Source: Oscillospiraceae bacterium
Lineage (GTDB): Bacteria; Bacillota; Clostridia; Oscillospirales; WRJC01
Assembly (NCBI GenBank): GCA_009783265.1
Contig: WRHM01000003.1
Location: 151,863 to 215,862 of the forward strand
DNA: 64,000 bases
Direction: 5' to 3'
The notes beneath the pieces are model-generated. The model made no database searches, was not told the DNA's origin, and was given only the letters and a program-made list of their open reading frames with translations. Positions 1 to 7,512 of the stretch are shown here, one piece after another. Made by a program: the position numbers and the translations under genes. Each line of letters opens with the position of its first letter. Position 1 is the stretch's first letter.

Positions 1-1
1 G

Positions 2-286
2 ATTAAACGCGGCCCGATAGTTTATTGCGCCGAGGGCGTCGACAACGGCGATTATTTAAAATCCGTAAAAATAAGCGATAATCCCGAATATAAATGCGAA
101 CAGTCGCAAATCGACGATAATAATATAATAAAAATAACATGCGACTGCGAAATTATAACTGAAAAATCAGACGTTTTATATTCCGAGAATATTTTTAAAA
201 AAGAGAAAAAACGCCTTTCGCTTATTCCGTATGCTTCGTGGGCAAACAGGGGCAGAAACGAAATGCTTGTCTGGTTCATGAAATAA
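2..286 (+). CDS. C-terminal part of a GH127 (DUF1680) beta-L-arabinofuranosidase-like glycosidase
   Basis: This is an open frame cut by the left window edge and ending at TAA 284-286. The translated part begins IKRGPIVYCAEGVDN and ends near SLIPYASWANRGRNEMLVW. The RGP-IVYC-EG-D block and the closing IPY-WANRG-EM-VW block are typical of the C-terminal beta-sandwich region of the GH127/DUF1680 family, intracellular enzymes that remove L-arabinofuranose from plant arabinan or glycoprotein oligosaccharides. The catalytic residues lie upstream of the window and cannot be checked. It points away from the minus-strand array that follows. The family call rests on memory of these two motifs only. Confidence 0.75.
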   Translation: MKRGPIVYCAEGVDNGDYLKSVKISDNPEYKCEQSQIDDNNIIKITCDCEIITEKSDVLYSENIFKKEKKRLSLIPYASWANRGRNEMLVWFMK

Positions 287-339
287 AATATATAAAAATT
301 TTCCGTAAATAAAATTTAGGGCGGCAATATGCCGCCTTA

Positions 340-576
340 TTATTTTTGATTTATTTTGGCTTGGTTTTTTTCTTCGTTTCCGGTATTTTTATTTTCAAAA
401 TATTTTTCGCGTATCGCCTTTTGTCCCGCCGCCAATATAATATCCTGCCCAACGGCCATCAAAAAATTCCCGAGCGTGCTTTGCTGGTCTGAAGTTAAGT
501 TATCAGCGAGCAAAATCGCGACTTCGGCAGACAATAAAATTATTTCTTTTTCTGGCATTTTAAAAAAATCAGGCAT
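340..576 (-). CDS. Small uncharacterised protein (78 aa)
   Basis: The reading frame encodes 78 residues. A predicted helical, mostly hydrophobic core at about residues 10-50 (ILLSAEVAILLADNL, LGNFLMAVGQDIILAAGQ) is followed by a charged, Asn/Lys-rich tail. It resembles short Clostridia proteins with the same 'LSAxxAIxLA-LxxxELxxLGxFLxxVGdxL' pattern whose function is unknown; I recall a DUF family of this kind but cannot confirm the number. It lies 70 nt downstream of rsfS on the same strand, so it may be the last gene of that operon. No signal peptide or catalytic motif is visible. Confidence 0.55.
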   Translation of the reverse strand: MPDFFKMPEKEIILLSAEVAILLADNLTSDQQSTLGNFLMAVGQDIILAAGQKAIREKYFENKNTGNEEKNQAKINQK

Positions 577-646
577 ATATATATTTTTATCCCGCCGTTA
601 GAATTATTATATTTATTATATAATATATGCCCGATTTTTTTTATTA

Positions 647-1120
647 TTAATTTTTATCGTTTCTCTCTAAATTCAACAGTTCGTCCACATTCACGCTTTC
701 GCCGTCGCCCCAGAGCTTTTCGAGTTTATAATAATCCCTCGCCTCGCTGTTGAAAATATGCGCGAGAACAGAATCATAATCAAGTATTATCCAGTCTGTG
801 CTCGAATGGCCGCTTATTCTTGAAGGCGCTGTATTAAATTTTTCTTTTAGCTGAAACTCAACCTCTCCGGCAAGCGACCTGATATGCGTTGATGAAGTTC
901 CAGTCGCTATAACAAAATAATCGGCTATAATAGTCTGTTTGTTAGTCTCGATTATTTTTACGCTTTTGGCTTTTTTGTCGTCTAAAATTATACTTATTTT
1001 TTCTGCCAGATTTTTTGACTGTTCAAGCTGTCCGGGTTTTATCTCGATATATTTGATTTCTTCTTTTTTTATATTTTCAGAATTATTTACGTTATTTATT
1101 TTTTCGCCGTCTATATCCAT
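647..1120 (-). CDS. rsfS: Ribosome silencing factor RsfS (YbeB/Iojap family)
   Basis: The 157-residue product has the RsfS/Iojap domain from about residue 35 to the end: ADYFVIATG at 66-74, WIILDYDSVLAHIF at 110-123 and RDYYKLEKLWGD at 128-139. RsfS binds ribosomal protein L14 on the 50S subunit and blocks subunit joining when nutrients are short. The first about 30 residues are an Asn/Lys/Glu-rich extension absent from typical 110-120 aa homologues; an internal start may be used instead, but no better-placed ATG was found. It follows the LCP gene by 49 nt, as in many Clostridia (nadD-yqeK-LCP-rsfS). Confidence 0.93.
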   Translation of the reverse strand: MDIDGEKINNVNNSENIKKEEIKYIEIKPGQLEQSKNLAEKISIILDDKKAKSVKIIETNKQTIIADYFVIATGTSSTHIRSLAGEVEFQLKEKFNTAPSRISGHSSTDWIILDYDSVLAHIFNSEARDYYKLEKLWGDGESVNVDELLNLERNDKN

Positions 1121-1169
1121 TAAAATAAAAATTCCTTTCTTAAATATATATAAATAATATATATTTTTT

Positions 1170-2432
1170 TTATTTAATTAAATTGTTCATAGTTTCGCCG
1201 TCTATGTTTATTTCCGATTTATATCCCGTATAATTCAATAAATCTTTGTCGTAAATATTAAAATTAGTTTCGGGTATGTCTTTTTTATACGGGTTATAAT
1301 ATTTGTTTATTATTTCCATAGTTTCAGCTTTATACACTTCAAGCCTCCCTACGGAGGTTAACCACTCGCTCGGAACTGTGTGAGTGCGTATATTTTCAAG
1401 TTTGACGCCGGCGACTTTTGCCGCGAACCAGCCGGCGTTGGCAAGAGATATATTCGTGAGCATATAATCAGAGCCTACTTCAAACAGACCTTTTATTGTG
1501 TTTACGTCCGGTTTGCTGAGCATTTTTTTCAATACTGCCGCTATAAACCTCTGCTGAGTTTGTATTCTGCCTATATCCTCGCCGGGATAGCCTATATCGT
1601 AATAATTAGGTTCTCTGCTGCCGTTTGCATATATATTACCGTGTCTGAATCTTATGACCTGTTCGGCTTTTTTGCCGTCTAAAGGCTGTAACCCCGGCTG
1701 CAGATCTATATGCAGATTCTGATATGGATCGTCGTATTTCATTCTTAAAGGCACGGCAAAATCAACCCCGCCGATTTTATCGACAAGCAATTTAAAGCCG
1801 TCTAAATCTATCATAACATAATAATTAACCGGGATTCCGAAAGTGTTTTTTATCACGCCGCAAAGATATTTTATCCCATCTACCGATGCTTCATCACCTC
1901 TTTTGCCGTTTTTTGACGCGTTTATGCGCCCTCTGGGGTAAACACCGTTCATTATGGCGGTATCGGCATAATTTATTCCTACATACGTGTCTCTGGGTAT
2001 ATTCAAAATAGAAATCGTGTTTTCTTTTACGTTAAACATGGCAAGCATCATATTATCAGTACGTCCTACAAATCTGCCGCCGCCTTCGCCGTCGAGCCCG
2101 AGTATCAGAAAAGTATAGCAGTCGCTGTTTCTGTCTTTTGACATATCCACCCCCGGGGGTATTTCGTCGCCGTCCTCGTCAATGCCTGCCATAAATTCTA
2201 AATCGCCCTCAATATCAAAAAACGGCGTATCGTCTATTGGCGGCTTGTAAACATATAAAAATATATTTACCGCTAAAAAAAACACGAATATCAATGACAA
2301 AAACGTAAGCAGAACGATTCTTCCGGCGGTTAAAACCTTACCGGATTTCTTTTTGCTTTTGTTTTTACTGTTTTTATTTCGCCCTTTATTATTACTGCTT
2401 CCGGGCAGTTCGCGGACTTTATATTTATTCAT
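1170..2432 (-). CDS. LytR-CpsA-Psr (LCP) family cell wall ligase
   Basis: The 420-aa product has a basic cytoplasmic tail, one membrane segment at about residues 36-60, and an extracellular LCP domain from about 105 to 375. Diagnostic motifs are FLILGLD (108-114), GRTDNMM (123-129), IPRDTYV (145-151) and the GGVDF / PGLQPLDGKKA region. LCP enzymes transfer undecaprenyl-phosphate-linked glycopolymers such as teichoic acids or capsule onto peptidoglycan. The gene lies between yqeK (22 nt upstream) and rsfS. The neighbourhood does not show which polymer it handles. Confidence 0.93.
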   Translation of the reverse strand: MNKYKVRELPGSSNNKGRNKNSKNKSKKKSGKVLTAGRIVLLTFLSLIFVFFLAVNIFLYVYKPPIDDTPFFDIEGDLEFMAGIDEDGDEIPPGVDMSKDRNSDCYTFLILGLDGEGGGRFVGRTDNMMLAMFNVKENTISILNIPRDTYVGINYADTAIMNGVYPRGRINASKNGKRGDEASVDGIKYLCGVIKNTFGIPVNYYVMIDLDGFKLLVDKIGGVDFAVPLRMKYDDPYQNLHIDLQPGLQPLDGKKAEQVIRFRHGNIYANGSREPNYYDIGYPGEDIGRIQTQQRFIAAVLKKMLSKPDVNTIKGLFEVGSDYMLTNISLANAGWFAAKVAGVKLENIRTHTVPSEWLTSVGRLEVYKAETMEIINKYYNPYKKDIPETNFNIYDKDLLNYTGYKSEINIDGETMNNLIK

Positions 2433-2454
2433 ATTTTAACACCATTATTTTTTA

Positions 2455-3024
2455 TTATATATTATAAACAAAGTCAAATATCGTTTCGTCAAGAATTTTA
2501 TACTTTTGTTCGAGGGTTTCGGCTTTTTCTATTTTTGAGTAAAAATATTCGCGGACTTCAATGCACCGCTGGTCCTCCCTGTTTGGCTCTATCCAGTCGG
2601 CCAAATGAAGAATTTTGTTGAATAAATCCGGAAATTTCGACAAATCGCTTATATCTGTATGATTATATATCGCGTTAAAAATTATATCGTCTGCGCCAAA
2701 CTCGAATTTAGCGATATACGCCCCTGTCTTGGCGTGAAGCGACCATTCTGCCTTTTTTTCGTCTTCCGAAAGAATTATATTATAACTTTCAAGAATTTCG
2801 AAATATTTTTCAACGCCAAACTCTTTTGTAATATCGTGTAATATCGCCGCGGATTTAAGCTTTTTTATAAATTCATCGCCGCAGTTATATATCTCCGCGA
2901 TTTTTACGGCTTCTTCTTCAACCCCGAGAATATGCGTGTATCTTTTTTCTTTCACAAGAGATTTTACAAGCGCGCGAAGCCCATCAAAATCGTCCCAATT
3001 TATATTATCTTTATTGCAAAACAT
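2455..3024 (-). CDS. yqeK: YqeK-type HD-domain diadenosine tetraphosphatase
   Basis: The 189-aa HD-superfamily hydrolase has metal ligands H31, H63-D64 (in AAILHDITK), H97 and D143, and the YqeK signature LADWIEPNRED at 141-151. YqeK hydrolyses Ap4A symmetrically to two ADP and is the Gram-positive counterpart of ApaH. The gene start overlaps the 3' end of nadD by 14 nt, so the two are translationally coupled. This is the usual nadD-yqeK pairing of Firmicutes. Confidence 0.92.
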   Translation of the reverse strand: MFCNKDNINWDDFDGLRALVKSLVKEKRYTHILGVEEEAVKIAEIYNCGDEFIKKLKSAAILHDITKEFGVEKYFEILESYNIILSEDEKKAEWSLHAKTGAYIAKFEFGADDIIFNAIYNHTDISDLSKFPDLFNKILHLADWIEPNREDQRCIEVREYFYSKIEKAETLEQKYKILDETIFDFVYNI

Positions 3025-3637
3025 AAATTTTTCTTTCTTTTATATAATTTATAACTTCAGGGCTTAAATAATCAGGTAAATTATCAAAATCGCCGTTTTT
3101 TATTTTTTCCCTGATCTCAGTCGAAGAAATTTCAAACGCGTTATTTCCCAAAAGTTCAATTTTATATCCCCGGCTTATTAAAATTTCGCGTTTTTTTAGT
3201 ACTTGAGTTATATCCGAATCATTCCTCAAAGCGACGGCAAAAACGCACATTCCGAGAAGTTCCGTATATCTGTGCCAGTATTCGAGATATAAAAACATAT
3301 CCGAACCGGCTAAAAAATATATTATATCTTCGGGATATATTTCGCGAAGCGCTTTAATAGTATCAAAAGTATAGCTCACGCCGTCTTTTTTTATTTCGAT
3401 ATCAGAAACTTCTATATTATAATTATTTAGATTTTTATACTTGCCAAAACAGATTTTGCACATTTCCAGCCGGCTTTCAGGCAAAATATTTGCGTCGCCC
3501 GGCTTGTGCGGCGGAATATTCGACGGGATGATCAAAAGTTTATCAAGATTAAATTTATTATAAAATTCAACTGAGATAATCTCGTGCCCTTTGTGAACCG
3601 GATTAAACGTTCCGCCGAAAACGCCGATTTTATTCAT
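3011..3637 (-). CDS. nadD: Nicotinate-nucleotide adenylyltransferase NadD
   Basis: The 208-aa product is a complete NadD. It has the nucleotidyltransferase motif GGTFNPVHKGH at 8-18, IPPHKP at about 41-46 and the C-terminal ISSTEIREKI motif that contacts ATP. It converts nicotinate mononucleotide plus ATP to nicotinate adenine dinucleotide in NAD synthesis. It is followed directly by yqeK (14-nt overlap). The upstream gap to yhbY, about 220 nt, is occupied by two inverted repeats rather than by a gene. Confidence 0.96.
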   Translation of the reverse strand: MNKIGVFGGTFNPVHKGHEIISVEFYNKFNLDKLLIIPSNIPPHKPGDANILPESRLEMCKICFGKYKNLNNYNIEVSDIEIKKDGVSYTFDTIKALREIYPEDIIYFLAGSDMFLYLEYWHRYTELLGMCVFAVALRNDSDITQVLKKREILISRGYKIELLGNNAFEISSTEIREKIKNGDFDNLPDYLSPEVINYIKERKIYVLQ

Positions 3638-3753
3638 ATAATAAAACCCGTACTCCTTTTTATTTACATCAATTATATCACAGTAAATTTTTTTTATTAT
3701 AAAGATTTCATTAATTTTTTAATAATTTTAATAGACATTTGTGAAATCTATAT

Positions 3754-3829
3754 CTACTTTTTTGTAATCAAACAAAAAAGTAGCAAAAAAATTGCCTTAA
3801 AGGAGGGAACCATCCGTTCCCCCTTTAAG
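3754..3829. repeat. Two adjacent perfect inverted repeats between yhbY and nadD
   Basis: CTACTTTTTTGT at 3754-3765 pairs with ACAAAAAAGTAG at 3772-3783 (12 bp, 6-nt loop). CTTAAAGGAGGGAAC at 3796-3810 pairs with GTTCCCCCTTTAAG at 3816-3829, with one bulged base. A C-rich run (AAATCCCTCTCCCC) continues to about 3843. The second hairpin resembles half of the larger G/C-run palindromes seen elsewhere in the window, so this is probably a repeat remnant rather than a true terminator; neither hairpin is followed by a T-run on the minus strand. Confidence 0.6.
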
Positions 3830-3858
3830 AAATCCCTCTCCCCATTTTCAAGAGCGTT

Positions 3859-4167
3859 CTATAATTTTTCAATAATTTTCGACAGTTCGCGTTTTTCGGC
3901 TTTGCGCGACTTTCTGTATAATAAAACTTTTGAGCCGATGACTTGAACTACCTCGCTGTCAGTTCTTTCCGCGAGTTTAAAAGCGGCTTCTTTTGCAGTG
4001 TACAGGGCAGTTTCAAGAATTTTTATTTTTATCAGTTCTTTCGCGTCGAGCGCAGAATTTATCTGGATTATATAATCTTCGTCGATTTCGTTTTTCCCCA
4101 TTTGATATAAAGCGTCAGTTTTTGCGCCCGTTGATTTTAATTTAGCCCTCTGTTTGCTTGTAAGCAT
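3859..4167 (-). CDS. yhbY: YhbY/YqeI CRM-domain RNA-binding protein
   Basis: The 102-aa protein consists of a single CRM domain. It opens with LTSKQRAKLKSTG, has the ALDAKELIKIKILE segment and ends with EVVQVIGSKVLLYRKSRK, the family's GxK/R loop region. YhbY proteins associate with pre-50S ribosomal particles. The gene lies between rdgB (23 nt upstream) and nadD, a conserved order in Firmicutes. Confidence 0.92.
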   Translation of the reverse strand: MLTSKQRAKLKSTGAKTDALYQMGKNEIDEDYIIQINSALDAKELIKIKILETALYTAKEAAFKLAERTDSEVVQVIGSKVLLYRKSRKAEKRELSKIIEKL

Positions 4168-4190
4168 TATATTTTTTGCCTTTCTTAAAT

Positions 4191-4814
4191 TTATATAATA
4201 TATTTGACGATTTTTTTCGCGAATTGTTCCGCCGCCACCCCCCTGTGGCTGATTTTATTTTTTTCTGTCTCAGATAGCTGCGCGAAAGTTTTCTTTTCCG
4301 GCGGATAATAAAACACAGGATCATAACCAAATCCGTTTTCTCCGGTTTTTTCACGCATGATAAACCCTTCGCATTTTCCCGAAACGCAGAAACTTGTATT
4401 TTTATTTATAACACAATAAATCGCGCAGTAAAAATGCGCCGTTCTTTTATCGTCCGGAACGTTTTTTAATTCGCTTAATAATTTTTCTATCTGTTCATGA
4501 TTTGAAACTTTTTTACCCGCGACGCTCGCGTATCTTGACGAATATATACCCGGCGCGCCGTTTAAATAATCCACGCATAAACCCGAATCGTCGCCGAAGC
4601 ATATCATACCTGTTTTCTCAAAAACCGCGCGGGCTTTTATTGCTGCGTTTTCTTCAAAAGTAGTGCCGTTCTCGATTATCTCATCTGTAAAGCCGACATC
4701 GTTTACACTTAGCAAATTTATTTCAAATTTACTTAAATTTTTATTTATCAGATAATTCATTTCTTTGATTTTATTCGCGTTATTCGACGCGAACACTATC
4801 TTTGTTTTTTGCAT
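4191..4814 (-). CDS. rdgB: Non-canonical purine NTP pyrophosphatase (RdgB/HAM1 family)
   Basis: The 207-aa product has the Ham1 signatures: ASNNANKIKEM at 9-19, DDSGL at 75-79, GAPGIYSSRYA at about 87-96, GFGYDPVF at 161-168 and SHRG at 189-192. The enzyme hydrolyses dITP, ITP and XTP to monophosphates and so cleans the nucleotide pool. It is 26 nt downstream of the putative DNA methyltransferase gene. In many relatives ftsY precedes rdgB directly, so the two genes in between look inserted. Confidence 0.95.
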   Translation of the reverse strand: MQKTKIVFASNNANKIKEMNYLINKNLSKFEINLLSVNDVGFTDEIIENGTTFEENAAIKARAVFEKTGMICFGDDSGLCVDYLNGAPGIYSSRYASVAGKKVSNHEQIEKLLSELKNVPDDKRTAHFYCAIYCVINKNTSFCVSGKCEGFIMREKTGENGFGYDPVFYYPPEKKTFAQLSETEKNKISHRGVAAEQFAKKIVKYII

Positions 4815-4840
4815 GAAATTTCACCAACCGCCTTTTTGTT

Positions 4841-5437
4841 TTATATAATATTATAAAAATCAATTTGTTCATACTCATGTTCGATTATCGGCGCGGGGAA
4901 CAGTATTCCGTTAAAAGTCAAAGCGGCTCCGAATGATGAAAACTCTTTCATAAAAGAAGTCGGGTTGTTTCCATAATATATAACGCAGCAAGACATCGGA
5001 GCTCCTTTATTGTCGTCAGTCCCTCCAATAATAAATTTAAGCCGCGTATCATATAAAAAGCATATTGCGCCTGCGATCGGGTACACATATTTTTTCCAAT
5101 GCGAAGTATTTGTGGCAACCGGAACTAATGCGATAATTTCATTATTGAATTTTTTATACGTGACCGATATTTTTTTGAACCAGTCCCTAATGGCGGTACC
5201 CCGTTCTTTATCGTTTCCATAAGGCGGATTAACATATATTGTGGGATAATCCCATTCTTCAAGTAAACCGTCCTTTTCCGGAAGTAAAAACTCTGTTTCG
5301 GCATTTACTACCGAATATATACTCGAACACGGGTCTAAATCAATTTTACCGCCCCATACGCGTTTTACCGCGTCAACGTATTTTTGGGGCGTACACCAGT
5401 CTTTATTAACAGTTATTGCCTGTCTGCCTGCCGACAT
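4841..5437 (-). CDS. Phage-type DNA N6-adenine methyltransferase (Dam family)
   Basis: The 198-aa protein resembles the compact phage Dam methyltransferase family. It has WCTP near the N-terminus (14-17), DLDPCSS at 33-39, the catalytic NPPYG at 70-74 and RLKF at 132-135 followed by GAPMSCCVI. These enzymes use S-adenosylmethionine to methylate adenine N6, often in GATC, but the site here cannot be read from sequence. The start is supported by a GGGGG Shine-Dalgarno stretch 6-7 nt upstream. It lies 12 nt after a gene with a restriction-nuclease-like motif, so the two probably form a restriction-modification pair inside a housekeeping operon. Confidence 0.85.
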   Translation of the reverse strand: MSAGRQAITVNKDWCTPQKYVDAVKRVWGGKIDLDPCSSIYSVVNAETEFLLPEKDGLLEEWDYPTIYVNPPYGNDKERGTAIRDWFKKISVTYKKFNNEIIALVPVATNTSHWKKYVYPIAGAICFLYDTRLKFIIGGTDDNKGAPMSCCVIYYGNNPTSFMKEFSSFGAALTFNGILFPAPIIEHEYEQIDFYNII

Positions 5438-5449
5438 CTTTCATCCCCC

Positions 5450-6547
5450 TTATTTTCCCAGCTCTATTAACATATCGTTTAATCCTTTAATACCGTTTTC
5501 TTTTGGCGCAATTATGTTAAACCATGATTCAATTTCTTTTATGTTCTCGTTAAAATATTTTGTTAAAACTATATCAGCTTCATAATCCATAGTAGTTTTT
5601 GTAAACCTGTTTATTTTCTTTCCTTTTTCGTAACTCATTTCAAAAGCGTTCTTTACCGCCTGAAAATCATTATTGCTATTTATTATTATGTCTTCAATAA
5701 AAGCGGATAACCCCTCGTCTGTGAGAAAAAGCAGCCAATCATATGATTGAGACAAAACTTTCATTTCCTTGTTTTGATTGCCGGAAGTGAACCAATTCCC
5801 GTGATTGCTTACAATCCCTACCGTAAGGATAAAATCGGCGAGCAGTTCTGTCTCATGTTCAAAAACAGCTTTTTTAATAAGAGCGTTATAATCGTCATAA
5901 AAACAAAATTTCCCGTTGTTTTCTATAACTCCGCCAATTCTGCCGTCGCTTAATCTTATCCGTTGAATCGACGATACCGTTCGCGCAACGTATGAGCCCT
6001 GTTTCGCTTTTTCTATCGTTTGCGGACCCTTTTTTGCGCCCTCTTCTATTCCGACGCGCTTACATTCAAACATCGCAAACGGCTTATTGGATAGTTCATA
6101 TATAAAAACGCGCTTTTTATCGCCGGAATAATAAGCGTTACAAAACGACGTATCAGAATAGGCAATCGTGCAGGCGTTTTTTATCACGCCGTCTTTTATT
6201 AAATTTCTTGTCGTTTTTGATTTTTGGAAATTTTCCGGCAAATTTGCGTTATTATAAATCCAAGTTGACGAAACTGCGGCAATTTGCGGCATCTCCAAAA
6301 TTTTTATCAGCTTGTTGTGGTGAAAAGTAAATTCTACATTATGCGTTATATCCTGATTAGCATATTCAGACAACGGTTTTTCTATTGCCGTTCTATATTC
6401 GTGTCCCCAAGCTTTGATAAGATAAAAGCCGATAATCTCAACCATAGTACCCAAAGCCCTGCCGGCTGCTTTTTTTGGCGACTCAGTATGCGAAAAAATA
6501 GTTTCAGATAACAGATTTTGCATAAAATCTATTGATTTATACGACAC
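5450..6547 (-). CDS. Putative type II restriction endonuclease paired with the Dam-type methyltransferase
   Basis: This start is a GTG at 6545-6547 preceded by GGGGGA at 6-nt spacing. An in-frame ATG further upstream would overlap the end of ftsY and has no ribosome site. The product is 365 aa. Near residues 156-187 it reads PFAMFECKRVG...GPQTIEKAKQGSYVA, with E161-x-K163 and a following helix, which fits the core of a PD-(D/E)XK nuclease; E38 in a preceding helix could complete it. No further family is recognised. Location next to an adenine methyltransferase is the main argument for restriction. A non-restriction nuclease role is possible. Confidence 0.6.
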   Translation of the reverse strand: MSYKSIDFMQNLLSETIFSHTESPKKAAGRALGTMVEIIGFYLIKAWGHEYRTAIEKPLSEYANQDITHNVEFTFHHNKLIKILEMPQIAAVSSTWIYNNANLPENFQKSKTTRNLIKDGVIKNACTIAYSDTSFCNAYYSGDKKRVFIYELSNKPFAMFECKRVGIEEGAKKGPQTIEKAKQGSYVARTVSSIQRIRLSDGRIGGVIENNGKFCFYDDYNALIKKAVFEHETELLADFILTVGIVSNHGNWFTSGNQNKEMKVLSQSYDWLLFLTDEGLSAFIEDIIINSNNDFQAVKNAFEMSYEKGKKINRFTKTTMDYEADIVLTKYFNENIKEIESWFNIIAPKENGIKGLNDMLIELGK

Positions 6548-6575
6548 ATTATTTCCCCCAATATAATTTCCAAAA

Positions 6576-7508
6576 TCAATCGAACAATGCCCTCGCAAAC
6601 TCTTTACCGTCGAAATTATCCAGATCGTCTATTTTCTCCCCTACCCCGATAAATTTTATCGGTATGCCAAGCTCGCGCCGCACTGATATTACAATTCCGC
6701 CTTTTGACGAACTGTCGAGTTTAGTTAAAATTATTCCCGTTATATTCGCCGAATTTTTAAATTCACGCGCCTGATTTACCGCGTTCTGACCCGTCGTAGC
6801 GTCAAGCACAAGCAGAGTCTCGACGCTTGCTTCCGGAATTTCACGGTTAATCACGCGCGATATTTTCGCAAGTTCGTCCATGAGATTTTTTTTGTTGTGC
6901 AATCTTCCCGCAGTATCAATTATTAAAACGTCGGTTTTTTTGCTCTTGCACGACTGTATGGCGTCATAAACAACGGCGGCGGGATCTGATCCTTCCTGAT
7001 GTTTTATAATATCAACCCCGGCGCGCTCAGTCCAGACTTCGAGCTGTTCTATCGCGGCGGCCCTGAAAGTATCGGCGGCGGCGACTGTAACGGTTTTTTT
7101 ATCGCGGCGCAGAATATCCGCGAGTTTGCCAATAGACGTAGTTTTTCCCGCTCCGTTTACTCCTATAACAAGAATCACCGACGGCTTTATTTGATTTATT
7201 TTATTCGATTGATTTGATTCAAGAATTAAACCCTCGTTGTCGCCGATTATCTCTTCTATTATTTCCTGAAGTACGTTTTTTACTTCATTGCCGTCCGATA
7301 ATCTGCGTTCTTTTATTTCTCCGCGCAAACGCTCTATTATTTCAGACGCTGTATTTACGCCAACGTCAGACGCTATTAATATTTCTTCAAGTTCGTCTAA
7401 TAAATCCTCGTCGATTCTAACAAATGCCTTAAGAATATTATTGACTTGTCCTATAACTGTATCTTTGGTTTTTTTTAGCCCCTGTTTTAATTTATCAAAT
7501 AATCCCAT
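6576..7508 (-). CDS. ftsY: Signal recognition particle receptor FtsY
   Basis: The 310-aa SRP-type GTPase has an N domain of helices (about 1-95) followed by a G domain: Walker A GVNGAGKTT at 116-124, AADTFRAAAIEQL at about 144-156, DTAGR at 198-202, TKLD at 262-265 and the closing GVGEKIDDLDNFD (288-300). It docks the signal recognition particle with nascent membrane proteins at SecYEG. The acidic A domain of proteobacterial FtsY is absent, as is usual in Firmicutes. The gene starts 4 nt after the smc stop codon, indicating one transcript. Confidence 0.97.
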   Translation of the reverse strand: MGLFDKLKQGLKKTKDTVIGQVNNILKAFVRIDEDLLDELEEILIASDVGVNTASEIIERLRGEIKERRLSDGNEVKNVLQEIIEEIIGDNEGLILESNQSNKINQIKPSVILVIGVNGAGKTTSIGKLADILRRDKKTVTVAAADTFRAAAIEQLEVWTERAGVDIIKHQEGSDPAAVVYDAIQSCKSKKTDVLIIDTAGRLHNKKNLMDELAKISRVINREIPEASVETLLVLDATTGQNAVNQAREFKNSANITGIILTKLDSSSKGGIVISVRRELGIPIKFIGVGEKIDDLDNFDGKEFARALFD

Positions 7509-7512
7509 AAAT

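Noticed and set aside
6548..6598. Upstream ATG start for the putative restriction endonuclease
   Set aside because: It overlaps ftsY, while the GTG at 6547 follows a strong GGGGGA site.
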